Under the pieces are notes generated by a model. It was given only the letters and a program-made list of their open reading frames with translations. It had not been told where the DNA came from and did not search any database. 64,000 nucleotides of DNA from Streptomyces lateritius (GTDB lineage Bacteria > Actinomycetota > Actinomycetes > Streptomycetales > Streptomycetaceae): positions 235,552 to 299,551 of the forward strand of contig NZ_BMTO01000008.1 in the NCBI RefSeq assembly GCF_014649715.1, in the 5' to 3' direction. Both the position numbers and the translations under genes were made by a program. Positions 41,564 through 49,395 of this stretch are shown in pieces. Each line of letters begins with the position of its first letter. Within the stretch, counting starts at the first letter, position 1.

Positions 41564-42832
41564 ATGCCAGCATCCGCCCGTGTCGCCGACACCGACGAAC
41601 CGCCCGTGCGCAAGCTCTACCGGAGCGCCGACGGGCGGTGGCTCGGCGGTGTCGCGCGGGGTCTGGCGGGACATCTCGGCGTGCCGGTCGTCTGGGTCCG
41701 CACCCTGTTCGTGGTGCTGCTGCTCGCGGACGGGCTCGGGGCACTGCTGTACGCGGTCTTCTGGATCGTCGTCCCGCTCGGCGTCGGTGGCCGGGGCGCG
41801 CCCCGCCCAGTGTTCGAGACGACCCCCGACGGGCGGCGCCGGCTGCGCAAGCCCGACCGGGGGCAGGTCTTCGCACTGATCGCCCTGGCACTCGGCGCCG
41901 CCGTCTTCGTGGGCAACGTCGACTTCGGGAACCAGGCGGACCGCTACGTCTGGCCGACGCTGCTGACTGGCATCGGTGTCGTCCTCGTCTGGCGCCAGGC
42001 CGACAACGCCCGCCGGGCCAGCTGGACCGAGACCGGACGGCGCCGGCGCACCCTCCAGCTCGCGCGGGGGTTCGCCGGGGTCGCGCTGGTCGGCGTCGGC
42101 CTGACCGTCTTCCTGGTGATCCGCGGCTCCGCCGCCCAGTTGGGCACGGCGTTCACGGCCGCCATAGCGGTCCTCACCGGCATCGCCCTGCTCGCCGGCC
42201 CCTGGCTGGTGCGGATGTCGCAGGACCTCTCCGAGGAGCGGACCATGCGTATCCGCGCCCAGGAGCGCGCCGAGGTCGCTGCCCACGTCCACGACTCCGT
42301 CCTGCACACCCTCACCCTGATCCAGCGCAACGCGGACGAGCCGGGCGAGGTGCGCCGTCTCGCCCGTGCGCAGGAGCGGGAGTTGCGGAACTGGCTGTAC
42401 CGGCCGGAGGGCAACGGCAAGGACGAGGGCGAGGAGCCCGACACCCTCGCCGAGGCGGTGAAGAAGGCCGCCGCCGAGGTCGAGGACAAGCACGGCGTGC
42501 CGCTGGAGGTCGTCGTCGTGGGCGACTGCCCGCTCGACGAGAAACTGGTCGCACAGATGCAGGCCGCGCGCGAGGCGATGGTCAACGCCGCCAAGTACGG
42601 TGGCGAGGGAGGGGCGGTGCAGGTCTACGCGGAGGTCGAGGGCCGCACGGTCTTCGTCTCCGTCCGGGATCGCGGCCCCGGGTTCGACCTCGACGCCGTC
42701 CCCGACGACCGGATGGGTGTACGAGAATCGATCATCGGCCGAATGCAGCGGAACGGCGGTTCGGCCCGGCTGCGGTCCGTGCCGGACGGAGGCACCGAAG
42801 TGGAGCTCGAGATGGAGAGGGCGGACGCATGA
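41564..42832 (+). CDS. PspC domain-containing sensor histidine kinase (LiaS-like)
   Basis: 422 residues. The N-terminal PspC domain (about 18-75; LYRSADGRWLGGVARGLAGH) and further membrane helices (about 105-205) take the place of a classical sensor domain. The dimerisation/phospho-acceptor segment AAHVHDSVLHTLTLIQRNAD is of the short NarX/LiaS type, and the ATPase part ends with VSVRDRGPGFDLDAVPDDRM and MGVRESIIGRM. ATG 41564 was chosen. Its stop overlaps the response regulator start by four bases (ATGA), making a bicistronic two-component system. The signal is probably envelope stress relayed by the divergent LiaF-like protein (inference). Confidence 0.92.
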   Translation: MPASARVADTDEPPVRKLYRSADGRWLGGVARGLAGHLGVPVVWVRTLFVVLLLADGLGALLYAVFWIVVPLGVGGRGAPRPVFETTPDGRRRLRKPDRGQVFALIALALGAAVFVGNVDFGNQADRYVWPTLLTGIGVVLVWRQADNARRASWTETGRRRRTLQLARGFAGVALVGVGLTVFLVIRGSAAQLGTAFTAAIAVLTGIALLAGPWLVRMSQDLSEERTMRIRAQERAEVAAHVHDSVLHTLTLIQRNADEPGEVRRLARAQERELRNWLYRPEGNGKDEGEEPDTLAEAVKKAAAEVEDKHGVPLEVVVVGDCPLDEKLVAQMQAAREAMVNAAKYGGEGGAVQVYAEVEGRTVFVSVRDRGPGFDLDAVPDDRMGVRESIIGRMQRNGGSARLRSVPDGGTEVELEMERADA

Positions 42833-43536
42833 GCGACGAGACCGGGACCGGGACGACGGGGGAGCCGACCACGGAGCGCCGGGTGCGGGTGGTGCTCGTC
42901 GACGACCACCGGATGTTCCGCACGGGCGTCCAGGCCGAGATCGGCCGGACCGACGTCACCGGCGTCGAGGTGGTCGGCGAGGCCGCCGACGTCGACCAGG
43001 CGGTCACGGTCATCACCGCCACCCGCCCCGAGGTCGTCCTGCTCGACGTGCACCTCCCCGGCGGCGGCGGGGTCGAGGTGCTGCGCCGCTGCTCGAGCCT
43101 GATGGCGGCGTCCGAGAACCCCGTCCGTTTCCTGGCCCTCTCGGTCTCGGACGCGGCCGAGGATGTCATCGGCGTGATCCGCGGCGGCGCCCGCGGCTAC
43201 GTCACCAAGACGATCACGGGCGCCGACCTGGTCGACTCGATCTTCCGCGTCCAGGAGGGCGACGCCGTCTTCTCGCCCCGCCTGGCCGGCTTCGTCCTGG
43301 ACGCTTTCGCCTCGACCGACGCCCCGCCGGTGGACGAAGACCTGGACCGGCTCACCCAGCGGGAGCGGGAGGTGCTGCGCCTGATCGCCCGTGGATACGC
43401 GTACAAGGAGATCGCCAAGCAGCTCTACATCTCGGTGAAGACGGTCGAGTCGCACGTCTCGGCGGTGCTCCGGAAGCTGCAGCTCTCCAACCGGCACGAG
43501 CTGACCCGCTGGGCCACCGCCCGCCGCCTGGTCTGA
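42829..43536 (+). CDS. LuxR-family response regulator (LiaR-like)
   Basis: 235 residues. The receiver domain (about 18-140) has the acidic pair in VVLVDDHRMF, phospho-acceptor Asp73 (VVLLDVHLPGGGG) and conserved Lys in GYVTKTITG. The NarL/LuxR-type DNA-binding domain occupies the C-terminus (LTQREREVLRLIARGYAYKE, SVKTVESHVSAVLRKLQLS). It is translationally coupled to the kinase upstream. Targets are unknown; the neighbouring envelope hydrolases are candidates. It converges with an NlpC/P60 gene at 39 bp. Confidence 0.94.
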   Translation: MSDETGTGTTGEPTTERRVRVVLVDDHRMFRTGVQAEIGRTDVTGVEVVGEAADVDQAVTVITATRPEVVLLDVHLPGGGGVEVLRRCSSLMAASENPVRFLALSVSDAAEDVIGVIRGGARGYVTKTITGADLVDSIFRVQEGDAVFSPRLAGFVLDAFASTDAPPVDEDLDRLTQREREVLRLIARGYAYKEIAKQLYISVKTVESHVSAVLRKLQLSNRHELTRWATARRLV

Positions 43537-43575
43537 CAGCGCCGCCCGGAGTCACCGGGACGAGGCCACGAGCGG

Positions 43576-44682
43576 TCAACCCACCCGGGTCGCCCCCGCG
43601 AACGGCATCTCGTCGATCGGCGCGACCCGTACCGGCGCCCCCGGCCGGGGGGCGTGGATCATCTGGCCGCCGCCGATGTAGAGCCCGACGTGGCTGATGC
43701 CGGAGTAGAAGAACACCAGGTCGCCCGGGGCCAGTTCGGAGCGTGGGACGCGCTGTCCGGCGTTGATCTGCGTGTACGTCGTGCGGGGCAGCGACACCCC
43801 GGCCGCGCGCCAGGAGGCCTGGGTCAGGCCCGAGCAGTCGTAGCCCGACGGGCCCGTCGCCCCCCACACGTACGGCTTGCCGATCTGAGCCCGGGCGAAG
43901 GAGATGGCCTCGGCGGCGCGGGCGTTCGGCGCCGCGATCGGCCCGCGCGGCTCGGGGGCCCGGTCGGCCCTGGCCCCGGAGCCGGCCCCCGACCCGGAGT
44001 CCGTACCACCCGTGTCGCGCCCGGCCCCGCCGCGGCCCGATCCCGCCGCGGCGTCCTCGTACCGCGCCCGCTCCTCGGCGGTCAGCCGGGCCAGCAGCGT
44101 CCGCGCCTCGGCGAGCTTGCTCTGGACGGCGCTCTTCTGCCGTCGCAGATCGGCCTCGTGTCCGCGCAGCTCGGTCAGCCGCCGGGTGGACTCGGCGCGC
44201 AGCTGCTGGATCCCGGCGAGCTCGCGCCGTACGGACGTGAGGGCCGCCGCCTGCCGCTCCCCGGCCTTCTCGGCGATGGCGGCGCGCTCCAGATACTGCT
44301 CCGGGCCGGAGGACAGCGCGAGCTGCACGGCGGGGTCGAGGCCGCCCGAACGGTACTGCGCGGTGGCGACCGAACCGAGCCCGTCCCGGCCGGCGTTGAG
44401 CCGCTCGGTCCTGCGGGCGGCCTCGTCGCGCAGCCGGTCGAGAGCGCCCCGCGCCACCTGCGCCTTCTCCCTGGCGCCGTTGTACTTCTCGGTGGCCACC
44501 TCGGCCTCCTGGTACAGCCGGTCGACCTCCGCCTTGACCTGCGCGGGGGTGAGCCGGGGCTCGGCGTGCCCGGCGCCCTCGAAGACGGTCGCCGTCGCCG
44601 CCGAGGCGAGGGCGACGGTGGCGGCGGTCCGGGCCGCCTGGCCACCGAAGGGGAACTGCCGGGGCTTGCGGTGTGCTGCCAC
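43576..44682 (-). CDS. Secreted NlpC/P60 peptidoglycan endopeptidase A
   Basis: 368 residues. A basic N-terminus and a hydrophobic segment (about 18-38) form a signal peptide. A long coiled-coil (about 45-230; LTPAQVKAEVDRLYQEAEVA onward) is followed by a Gly/Ser/Arg linker and a C-terminal NlpC/P60 domain (about 258-365) with catalytic Cys in GYDCSGLTQASW and His in ISHVGLYIGGG. This is the RipA-like layout: the coiled-coil restrains a D,L-endopeptidase cutting peptidoglycan stem peptides. A paralogue of the same layout lies 0.7 kb away. A -10-like TAGCGT lies at 44840-44845, giving a leader of about 150 nt. Confidence 0.94.
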   Translation of the reverse strand: MAAHRKPRQFPFGGQAARTAATVALASAATATVFEGAGHAEPRLTPAQVKAEVDRLYQEAEVATEKYNGAREKAQVARGALDRLRDEAARRTERLNAGRDGLGSVATAQYRSGGLDPAVQLALSSGPEQYLERAAIAEKAGERQAAALTSVRRELAGIQQLRAESTRRLTELRGHEADLRRQKSAVQSKLAEARTLLARLTAEERARYEDAAAGSGRGGAGRDTGGTDSGSGAGSGARADRAPEPRGPIAAPNARAAEAISFARAQIGKPYVWGATGPSGYDCSGLTQASWRAAGVSLPRTTYTQINAGQRVPRSELAPGDLVFFYSGISHVGLYIGGGQMIHAPRPGAPVRVAPIDEMPFAGATRVG

Positions 44683-45026
44683 GAGGGCGGGTCACATCCT
44701 CTCCCTGTGGGGGTCGATGCCCGCCGGGTCCGGCGGCGGACCGCACAGGGGAGACGGCCCACCGCCGGGTTTCTCGGCGGGGGCGACCGGCTGCCGCCGG
44801 AGGTCCGACGGTGGTGGGGAGCCGGCCACCTGAGGCAGGACGCTAAACCTGGGCGTCACGGGGTGGCGGAGAGTTGACCGCTATTGGCGCCAGTTGGTGT
44901 TCCGGGACCGTTCGCGTCCGGTCGTGACGACCGGTGGGTGCCGCTTTCCGCGGGGGCCTGACCGATCCGCCGTAAGAGGTGGACCCGGCCGGGGCGCGGT
45001 GCTATGGCCCGGTTAGGCTCCGCCCC
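44683..45026. other. Divergent gap between NlpC/P60 A and the 117-aa membrane protein
   Basis: 344 bp. It contains the TAGCGT -10-like element of the hydrolase (minus strand, 44840-44845) and a GC-rich, strongly structured 5' leader. The arrangement TAGCGT then CT.GCC is shared with the leader of the paralogue (46716-46721). A TTGACC at 44874-44879 could be a -35 on the plus strand. No gene is seen. Confidence 0.45.
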
Positions 45027-45380
45027 ATGGACGTACTCATCAATGTCTTCGTCGCCCTGCACATCATCGGTATCGGCTCCCTGCTCGGCGGGTTCCTCAC
45101 CCAGATGAAGGCGCTGGGCGCGGGTACGGCCCGCTTCAGTCCCGCGATGCTGCACGGCGCGCTGACGATGCTGATCACGGGCGTCGCGCTGGTCGGCCTC
45201 AACCAGGCGGACGACCAGGCCGTCAACAACGTGAAGATCGGCGTCAAGCTGGCCGTCCTCGTCGTCATCCTCGCCCTCGTCTACGTGAAGCGGGACGACG
45301 AGAAGGCCGACAAGGGCCTCTTCGCCGCCGTCGGCGGCCTGACCGTCGCGAACATCTTCATCGCGACGCTCTGGACCTGA
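45027..45380 (+). CDS. Small integral membrane protein (117 aa)
   Basis: 117 residues with about four membrane segments: VLINVFVALHIIGIGSLLGG, MLHGALTMLITGVALVGL, VKLAVLVVILALVYV and GLTVANIFIATLWT. A short cytosolic stretch KRDDEKADK lies before the last helix. ATG 45027 was chosen; an upstream in-frame ATG would add 16 polar residues. It sits between the two NlpC/P60 paralogues in opposite orientation. I do not recognise a characterised family. Confidence 0.82.
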   Translation: MDVLINVFVALHIIGIGSLLGGFLTQMKALGAGTARFSPAMLHGALTMLITGVALVGLNQADDQAVNNVKIGVKLAVLVVILALVYVKRDDEKADKGLFAAVGGLTVANIFIATLWT

Positions 45381-45423
45381 GACCTGCGAGCTGGACCTGA
45401 GACCGTACGACGACCTGAGAACC

Positions 45424-46596
45424 TCAGGCCGGGCGGATGCTCCCGTAGACCGGCATGTAGTAGATCGACTCCTCGCGGACGTCGGCGCCCGGTTTCGGCG
45501 CGTGGATCATCTTCCCGCCGCCGATGTAGAGACCGACGTGGCTGATGTCGTCGTAGAAGAAGACGAGATCGCCGGGGAGCAGGTCGGCCGTCGCGACCCG
45601 GGTGCCCACCTTCACCTGGTCCCAGGTGGTGCGGGGCAGATCGACGCCCGCCGCCTTCCATGCGGCCTGGGTGAGCCCTGAGCAGTCGTACGAACTCGGG
45701 CCCGTCGCCCCCCACACGTACGGCTTTCCGATCTGGCCCCGGGCGAAGGCGAGCGCCTTCTCCGCCTTCGCCGCGTAGGTCGAGCCACCGGTCTGCGGCG
45801 GGGTCGAGGGCGGGGTGGTGGCGGGCGGGGTCGACGGCTGCTGCCGCCGGGCCGACTCCTCCTGCCGACGCCGCTCGGCCTCGGCCTCGGCCGCCTCCGC
45901 CTTCGCCCGCTCCTCCGCCTTGCGCCGGGCCTCGGCCTCCCGCTCGCGCTCCAGCTCCGCGAGCCGGGCCTTCTCCTCGGCCGTCAGCCGGGCCAGCAGC
46001 GTCCGCGCCTCGCCCAGCTTCCGCTGCACGGTCTGCTTGCTCGCCCGCAGGGTCGCCTGCGAATCGGTCAGGCTCTCCAGGCTCTTCGTCGCCTCCGCGC
46101 GCTGCTTCGCCGCCGCCAGCCGCTTGCCCTCGTAGTCGGCGACCGCGCCGCGCTGCCGCTCGGAGAGCCGGTCCATCAGGTGGGTCTGGTCGAAGTACGA
46201 CTGCGGACTGTCCGCGAAGATCAGCGCGGCCGTCGGCCCGACCGCCCCGGCCCGGTACTGCGCCGCCGCGTACGAGCCGAGCGCACGGCGGGACTCGTTG
46301 ATCGCGTCCGTCCGCCGGGCGACGTCGTCGAGGATCCGGTCGACCTTGCGCCGCTGCTCGTCGGTGGCCTCCTTGGCGCGGTTGTACTCCTGCGTCGCCG
46401 TGCCGGCCTGCCGGTAGAGGTCGTCGACCTTCTTCTGGATCTCCTCCACCGTCGGCCTCGGCGGGGCGGTGGGCGCCGCGTGCGCGCTCTGCGTGGACAG
46501 CAGGGTCACGGAGGCGAGGGCGGCCGTCGTGACCCCGACGGCGGGGGAGTGCGGACGTGTGCTGCGCGGCTTGCGATGGGACGCCAAGGCCGGCAT
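45424..46596 (-). CDS. Secreted NlpC/P60 peptidoglycan endopeptidase B
   Basis: 390 residues. A signal peptide (about 1-42), then a coiled-coil (about 48-260) ending in a highly charged Arg/Glu/Ala helix (LERERE to ERRRQEE), a Pro/Thr linker, and an NlpC/P60 domain (about 280-385) with catalytic Cys (SYDCSGLTQAAW) and His (ISHVGLYIGGG). It is paralogous to the hydrolase at 43576-44682 throughout, so a local duplication is likely. Predicted function: restrained D,L-endopeptidase acting on peptidoglycan during growth or septation. The leader of about 112 nt begins at a TAGCGT -10-like site (46716-46721). It is divergent from pcrA. Confidence 0.94.
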   Translation of the reverse strand: MPALASHRKPRSTRPHSPAVGVTTAALASVTLLSTQSAHAAPTAPPRPTVEEIQKKVDDLYRQAGTATQEYNRAKEATDEQRRKVDRILDDVARRTDAINESRRALGSYAAAQYRAGAVGPTAALIFADSPQSYFDQTHLMDRLSERQRGAVADYEGKRLAAAKQRAEATKSLESLTDSQATLRASKQTVQRKLGEARTLLARLTAEEKARLAELEREREAEARRKAEERAKAEAAEAEAERRRQEESARRQQPSTPPATTPPSTPPQTGGSTYAAKAEKALAFARGQIGKPYVWGATGPSSYDCSGLTQAAWKAAGVDLPRTTWDQVKVGTRVATADLLPGDLVFFYDDISHVGLYIGGGKMIHAPKPGADVREESIYYMPVYGSIRPA

Positions 46597-46870
46597 CTCC
46601 TTCCGTGGCCGCCGATGAGGCGTCCGGTCACACCGCCTTGCGCGGGGCCGGATTCGGCGTGGGCCGCCCGCTCGGCGCGATTCGCCGTCGGAGGGGACGG
46701 GCTGCTTGGGCGAGCACGCTAGCCAACCCGTGGGGCGGCTGGGAAGGCCGATGTTCGATATGCCCGATACATTTTCGTGACCTGAAGCGGGTGGTCACCT
46801 TCCGTGAGATTCCGGTCACTTCTGGAGGTGGGGCCGGGTTGTCGGTGGGGCGGCCTAGACTCGTTAAGCG

Positions 46871-49327
46871 ATGAGCAGCCTCTTTGACGACAGCTTCCTG
46901 GCCGGCCTCCAGAACCATTCTTCGGAGGAGCCCCCGCCCCCGCCCGAGGACCACGACCACGGTGCCCCGGCCGCGGAGGAGGTCCCGCACGACCTCTTCG
47001 GGGGCTCCTTCGACGTGCCGCCGGCCCGGGACGCGCACTACCGCGACGGCGCCCCGCGCCCCGTCGTGGACGCCGCCGCGCTCCTGGACGGGCTGAACGA
47101 ACAGCAGCGCGCCGCCGTCGTGCACACCGGCACCCCGCTGCTCATCGTCGCCGGCGCGGGGTCCGGCAAGACCCGGGTGCTGACCCACCGCATCGCCCAC
47201 CTCCTGGCCACCCGGCACGTGCACCCCGGCCAGATACTGGCCATCACCTTCACCAACAAGGCCGCAGGCGAGATGAAGGAGCGCGTCGAGCACCTCGTCG
47301 GCCCGCGCGCCAACGCCATGTGGGTCATGACCTTCCACAGCGCTTGCGTCCGCATCCTGCGCCGCGAGTCGAAGAAACTCGGCTTCACGTCCTCGTTCTC
47401 GATCTACGACGCCGCCGACTCCAAGCGCCTGATGGCACTGGTCTGCCGCGACCTGGACCTCGACCCGAAGAAGTTCCCCCCGAAGTCCTTCAGCGCCAAG
47501 ATCTCGAACCTGAAGAACGAGCTGATCGACGAGGAGACCTTCGCCGACCAGGCCGCCGACGGCTTCGAGAAGACACTCGCCGAGGCGTACCGGATGTACC
47601 AGGCGCGGCTGCGCGAGGCCAACGCCCTGGACTTCGACGACATCATCATGACGACGGTCCACCTGCTCCAGGCGTTCCCCGATGTCGCCGAGCACTACCG
47701 CCGCCGCTTCCGCCACGTCCTGGTCGACGAGTACCAGGACACCAACCACGCCCAGTACACCCTCGTACGGGAACTGGTCGGCACCGGCTACGAAGACCTG
47801 GGACCGGCCGAGCTGTGCGTCGTGGGCGACGCCGACCAGTCGATCTACGCCTTCCGCGGCGCGACCATCCGCAACATCCTCCAGTTCGAGGAGGACTACC
47901 CGGACGCGACCACGATCCTGCTCGAACAGAACTACCGGTCGACGCAGACGATCCTCTCCGCCGCCAACGCCGTCATCGAGCGCAACGAGAGCCGCCGTCC
48001 CAAGAACCTGTGGACCAACGCGGGCGCGGGCGCGCAGATCACCGGTTACGTCGCCGACACCGAGCACGACGAGGCTCAGTTCGTCGCCGACGAGATCGAC
48101 CGGCTCACGGACGCGGGCGACGCGAAGGCCGGCGACGTCGCCGTCTTCTACCGGACCAACGCCCAGTCCCGTGTCTTCGAAGAGATCTTCATCCGCGTCG
48201 GCCTGCCCTACAAGGTCGTCGGCGGCGTGCGCTTCTACGAGCGCAAGGAGGTCCGAGACGTCCTCGCCTACCTGCGCGTCCTCGCCAACCCCGAGGACAG
48301 CGTCCCGCTGCGCCGCATCCTCAACGTCCCCAAGCGCGGTATCGGCGACCGTGCCGAGGCGATGATCGACGCCCTCTCCCTCCGCGAGAAGATCACCTTC
48401 CCGCAGGCCCTGAAGCGGGTCGACGAGGCGTACGGCATGGCGGCGCGATCCGCCAACGCCGTCAAGCGCTTCAACGCGCTCATGGAGGAGCTGCGCACCA
48501 TCGTCGAGTCCGGCGCCGGTCCCGCCGTGGTCGTGGAAGCGGTACTGGAGCGGACGGGGTACCTCGCCGAGCTCCAGGCCTCCACCGACCCGCAGGACGA
48601 GACCCGGATCGAGAACCTCCAGGAACTCGCGACCGTGGCCCTGGAGTTCGAGCAGGAACGTGCCGAGGCCGAGGAGGGCGCCGGGACGCTCGCCGAGTTC
48701 CTGGAGAAGGTGGCCCTCGTCGCCGACTCCGACCAGATCCCCGACGAGGACGAGGAGGGGTCCGGAGTCATCACGCTGATGACCCTGCACACCGCCAAGG
48801 GCCTCGAATTCCCGGTGGTCTTCCTGACCGGCATGGAGGACGGCGTCTTCCCGCACATGCGCGCGCTCGGCCAGACCAAGGAGCTGGAGGAGGAGCGGCG
48901 CCTGGCGTACGTCGGCATCACGCGCGCCCGCGAGCGGCTGTATCTGACCCGCTCCTCGATGCGCAGCGCCTGGGGCCAGCCTTCGTACAACCCGGCCTCA
49001 CGCTTCCTCGAGGAGATCCCGGCGACGTACCTGGAGTGGAAGCGGACCGGCCCCATGGCCAAGCCGGCCGGGCCGACCTCGGGGATCACCTCCTCGCTCT
49101 CCGCCTCACGCTCGCGCTCGGGCCCCTCCGGCTTCGCCACCCGCCGCGCCGGCGACAAGCCGGCGATCACGCTGCACGTCGGAGACCGGGTCACGCACGA
49201 CCAGTTCGGCCTCGGCACGGTGATGCAGGTGACGGGGGTGGGCGCCGACGCGCAGGCGACGATCGACTTCGGCGACGAGAAGCCGAAGCGGCTGCTGCTG
49301 CGGTACGCCCCGGTCGAGAAGCTCTGA
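46871..49327 (+). CDS. pcrA: ATP-dependent DNA helicase PcrA/UvrD
   Basis: 818 residues. Superfamily 1A 3'-5' helicase acting in nucleotide excision repair, replication restart and removal of RecA or RNA polymerase. After about 70 acidic, variable residues come motif I (IVAGAGSGKTRVLTHRIAHL), motif Ia (ITFTNKAAGEM), motif II (VDEYQDTN), motif III (VVGDADQSIYAFRGA), motif V (MTLHTAKGLEFPVVFL) and motif VI (AYVGITRARERL). The last 60 residues form the Tudor-like domain (VGDRVTHDQFGLGTVMQV) that in PcrA contacts RNA polymerase. ATG 46871 is assigned. A 22-bp hairpin terminator follows. Confidence 0.97.
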   Translation: MSSLFDDSFLAGLQNHSSEEPPPPPEDHDHGAPAAEEVPHDLFGGSFDVPPARDAHYRDGAPRPVVDAAALLDGLNEQQRAAVVHTGTPLLIVAGAGSGKTRVLTHRIAHLLATRHVHPGQILAITFTNKAAGEMKERVEHLVGPRANAMWVMTFHSACVRILRRESKKLGFTSSFSIYDAADSKRLMALVCRDLDLDPKKFPPKSFSAKISNLKNELIDEETFADQAADGFEKTLAEAYRMYQARLREANALDFDDIIMTTVHLLQAFPDVAEHYRRRFRHVLVDEYQDTNHAQYTLVRELVGTGYEDLGPAELCVVGDADQSIYAFRGATIRNILQFEEDYPDATTILLEQNYRSTQTILSAANAVIERNESRRPKNLWTNAGAGAQITGYVADTEHDEAQFVADEIDRLTDAGDAKAGDVAVFYRTNAQSRVFEEIFIRVGLPYKVVGGVRFYERKEVRDVLAYLRVLANPEDSVPLRRILNVPKRGIGDRAEAMIDALSLREKITFPQALKRVDEAYGMAARSANAVKRFNALMEELRTIVESGAGPAVVVEAVLERTGYLAELQASTDPQDETRIENLQELATVALEFEQERAEAEEGAGTLAEFLEKVALVADSDQIPDEDEEGSGVITLMTLHTAKGLEFPVVFLTGMEDGVFPHMRALGQTKELEEERRLAYVGITRARERLYLTRSSMRSAWGQPSYNPASRFLEEIPATYLEWKRTGPMAKPAGPTSGITSSLSASRSRSGPSGFATRRAGDKPAITLHVGDRVTHDQFGLGTVMQVTGVGADAQATIDFGDEKPKRLLLRYAPVEKL

Positions 49328-49375
49328 CAGAGGGAGAGAGGGCCCCGGCCGAAGCCGGGGCCCTCTCTCCCTCTG
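49328..49375. terminator. Perfect 22-bp bidirectional terminator
   Basis: Arms 49328-49349 and 49354-49375 are perfectly complementary over 22 bp around a CGAA tetraloop. It lies between the convergent pcrA and M23 peptidase genes. Confidence 0.93.
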
Positions 49376-49395
49376 CGTACGTCTGTTGGCGGGCG

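Noticed and set aside
42312..42554. Small minus-strand frames inside the histidine kinase gene
   Set aside because: Antisense shadows with no start signal; the kinase frame carries all family motifs.
46597..46720. ydaO-type c-di-AMP riboswitch ahead of the NlpC/P60 genes
   Set aside because: Leader length and gene type fit, and fragments such as GCCGAATCC are suggestive, but the conserved GGGGAACC and GGGTGAATC blocks of the class are missing in both leaders. A covariance search would be decisive.
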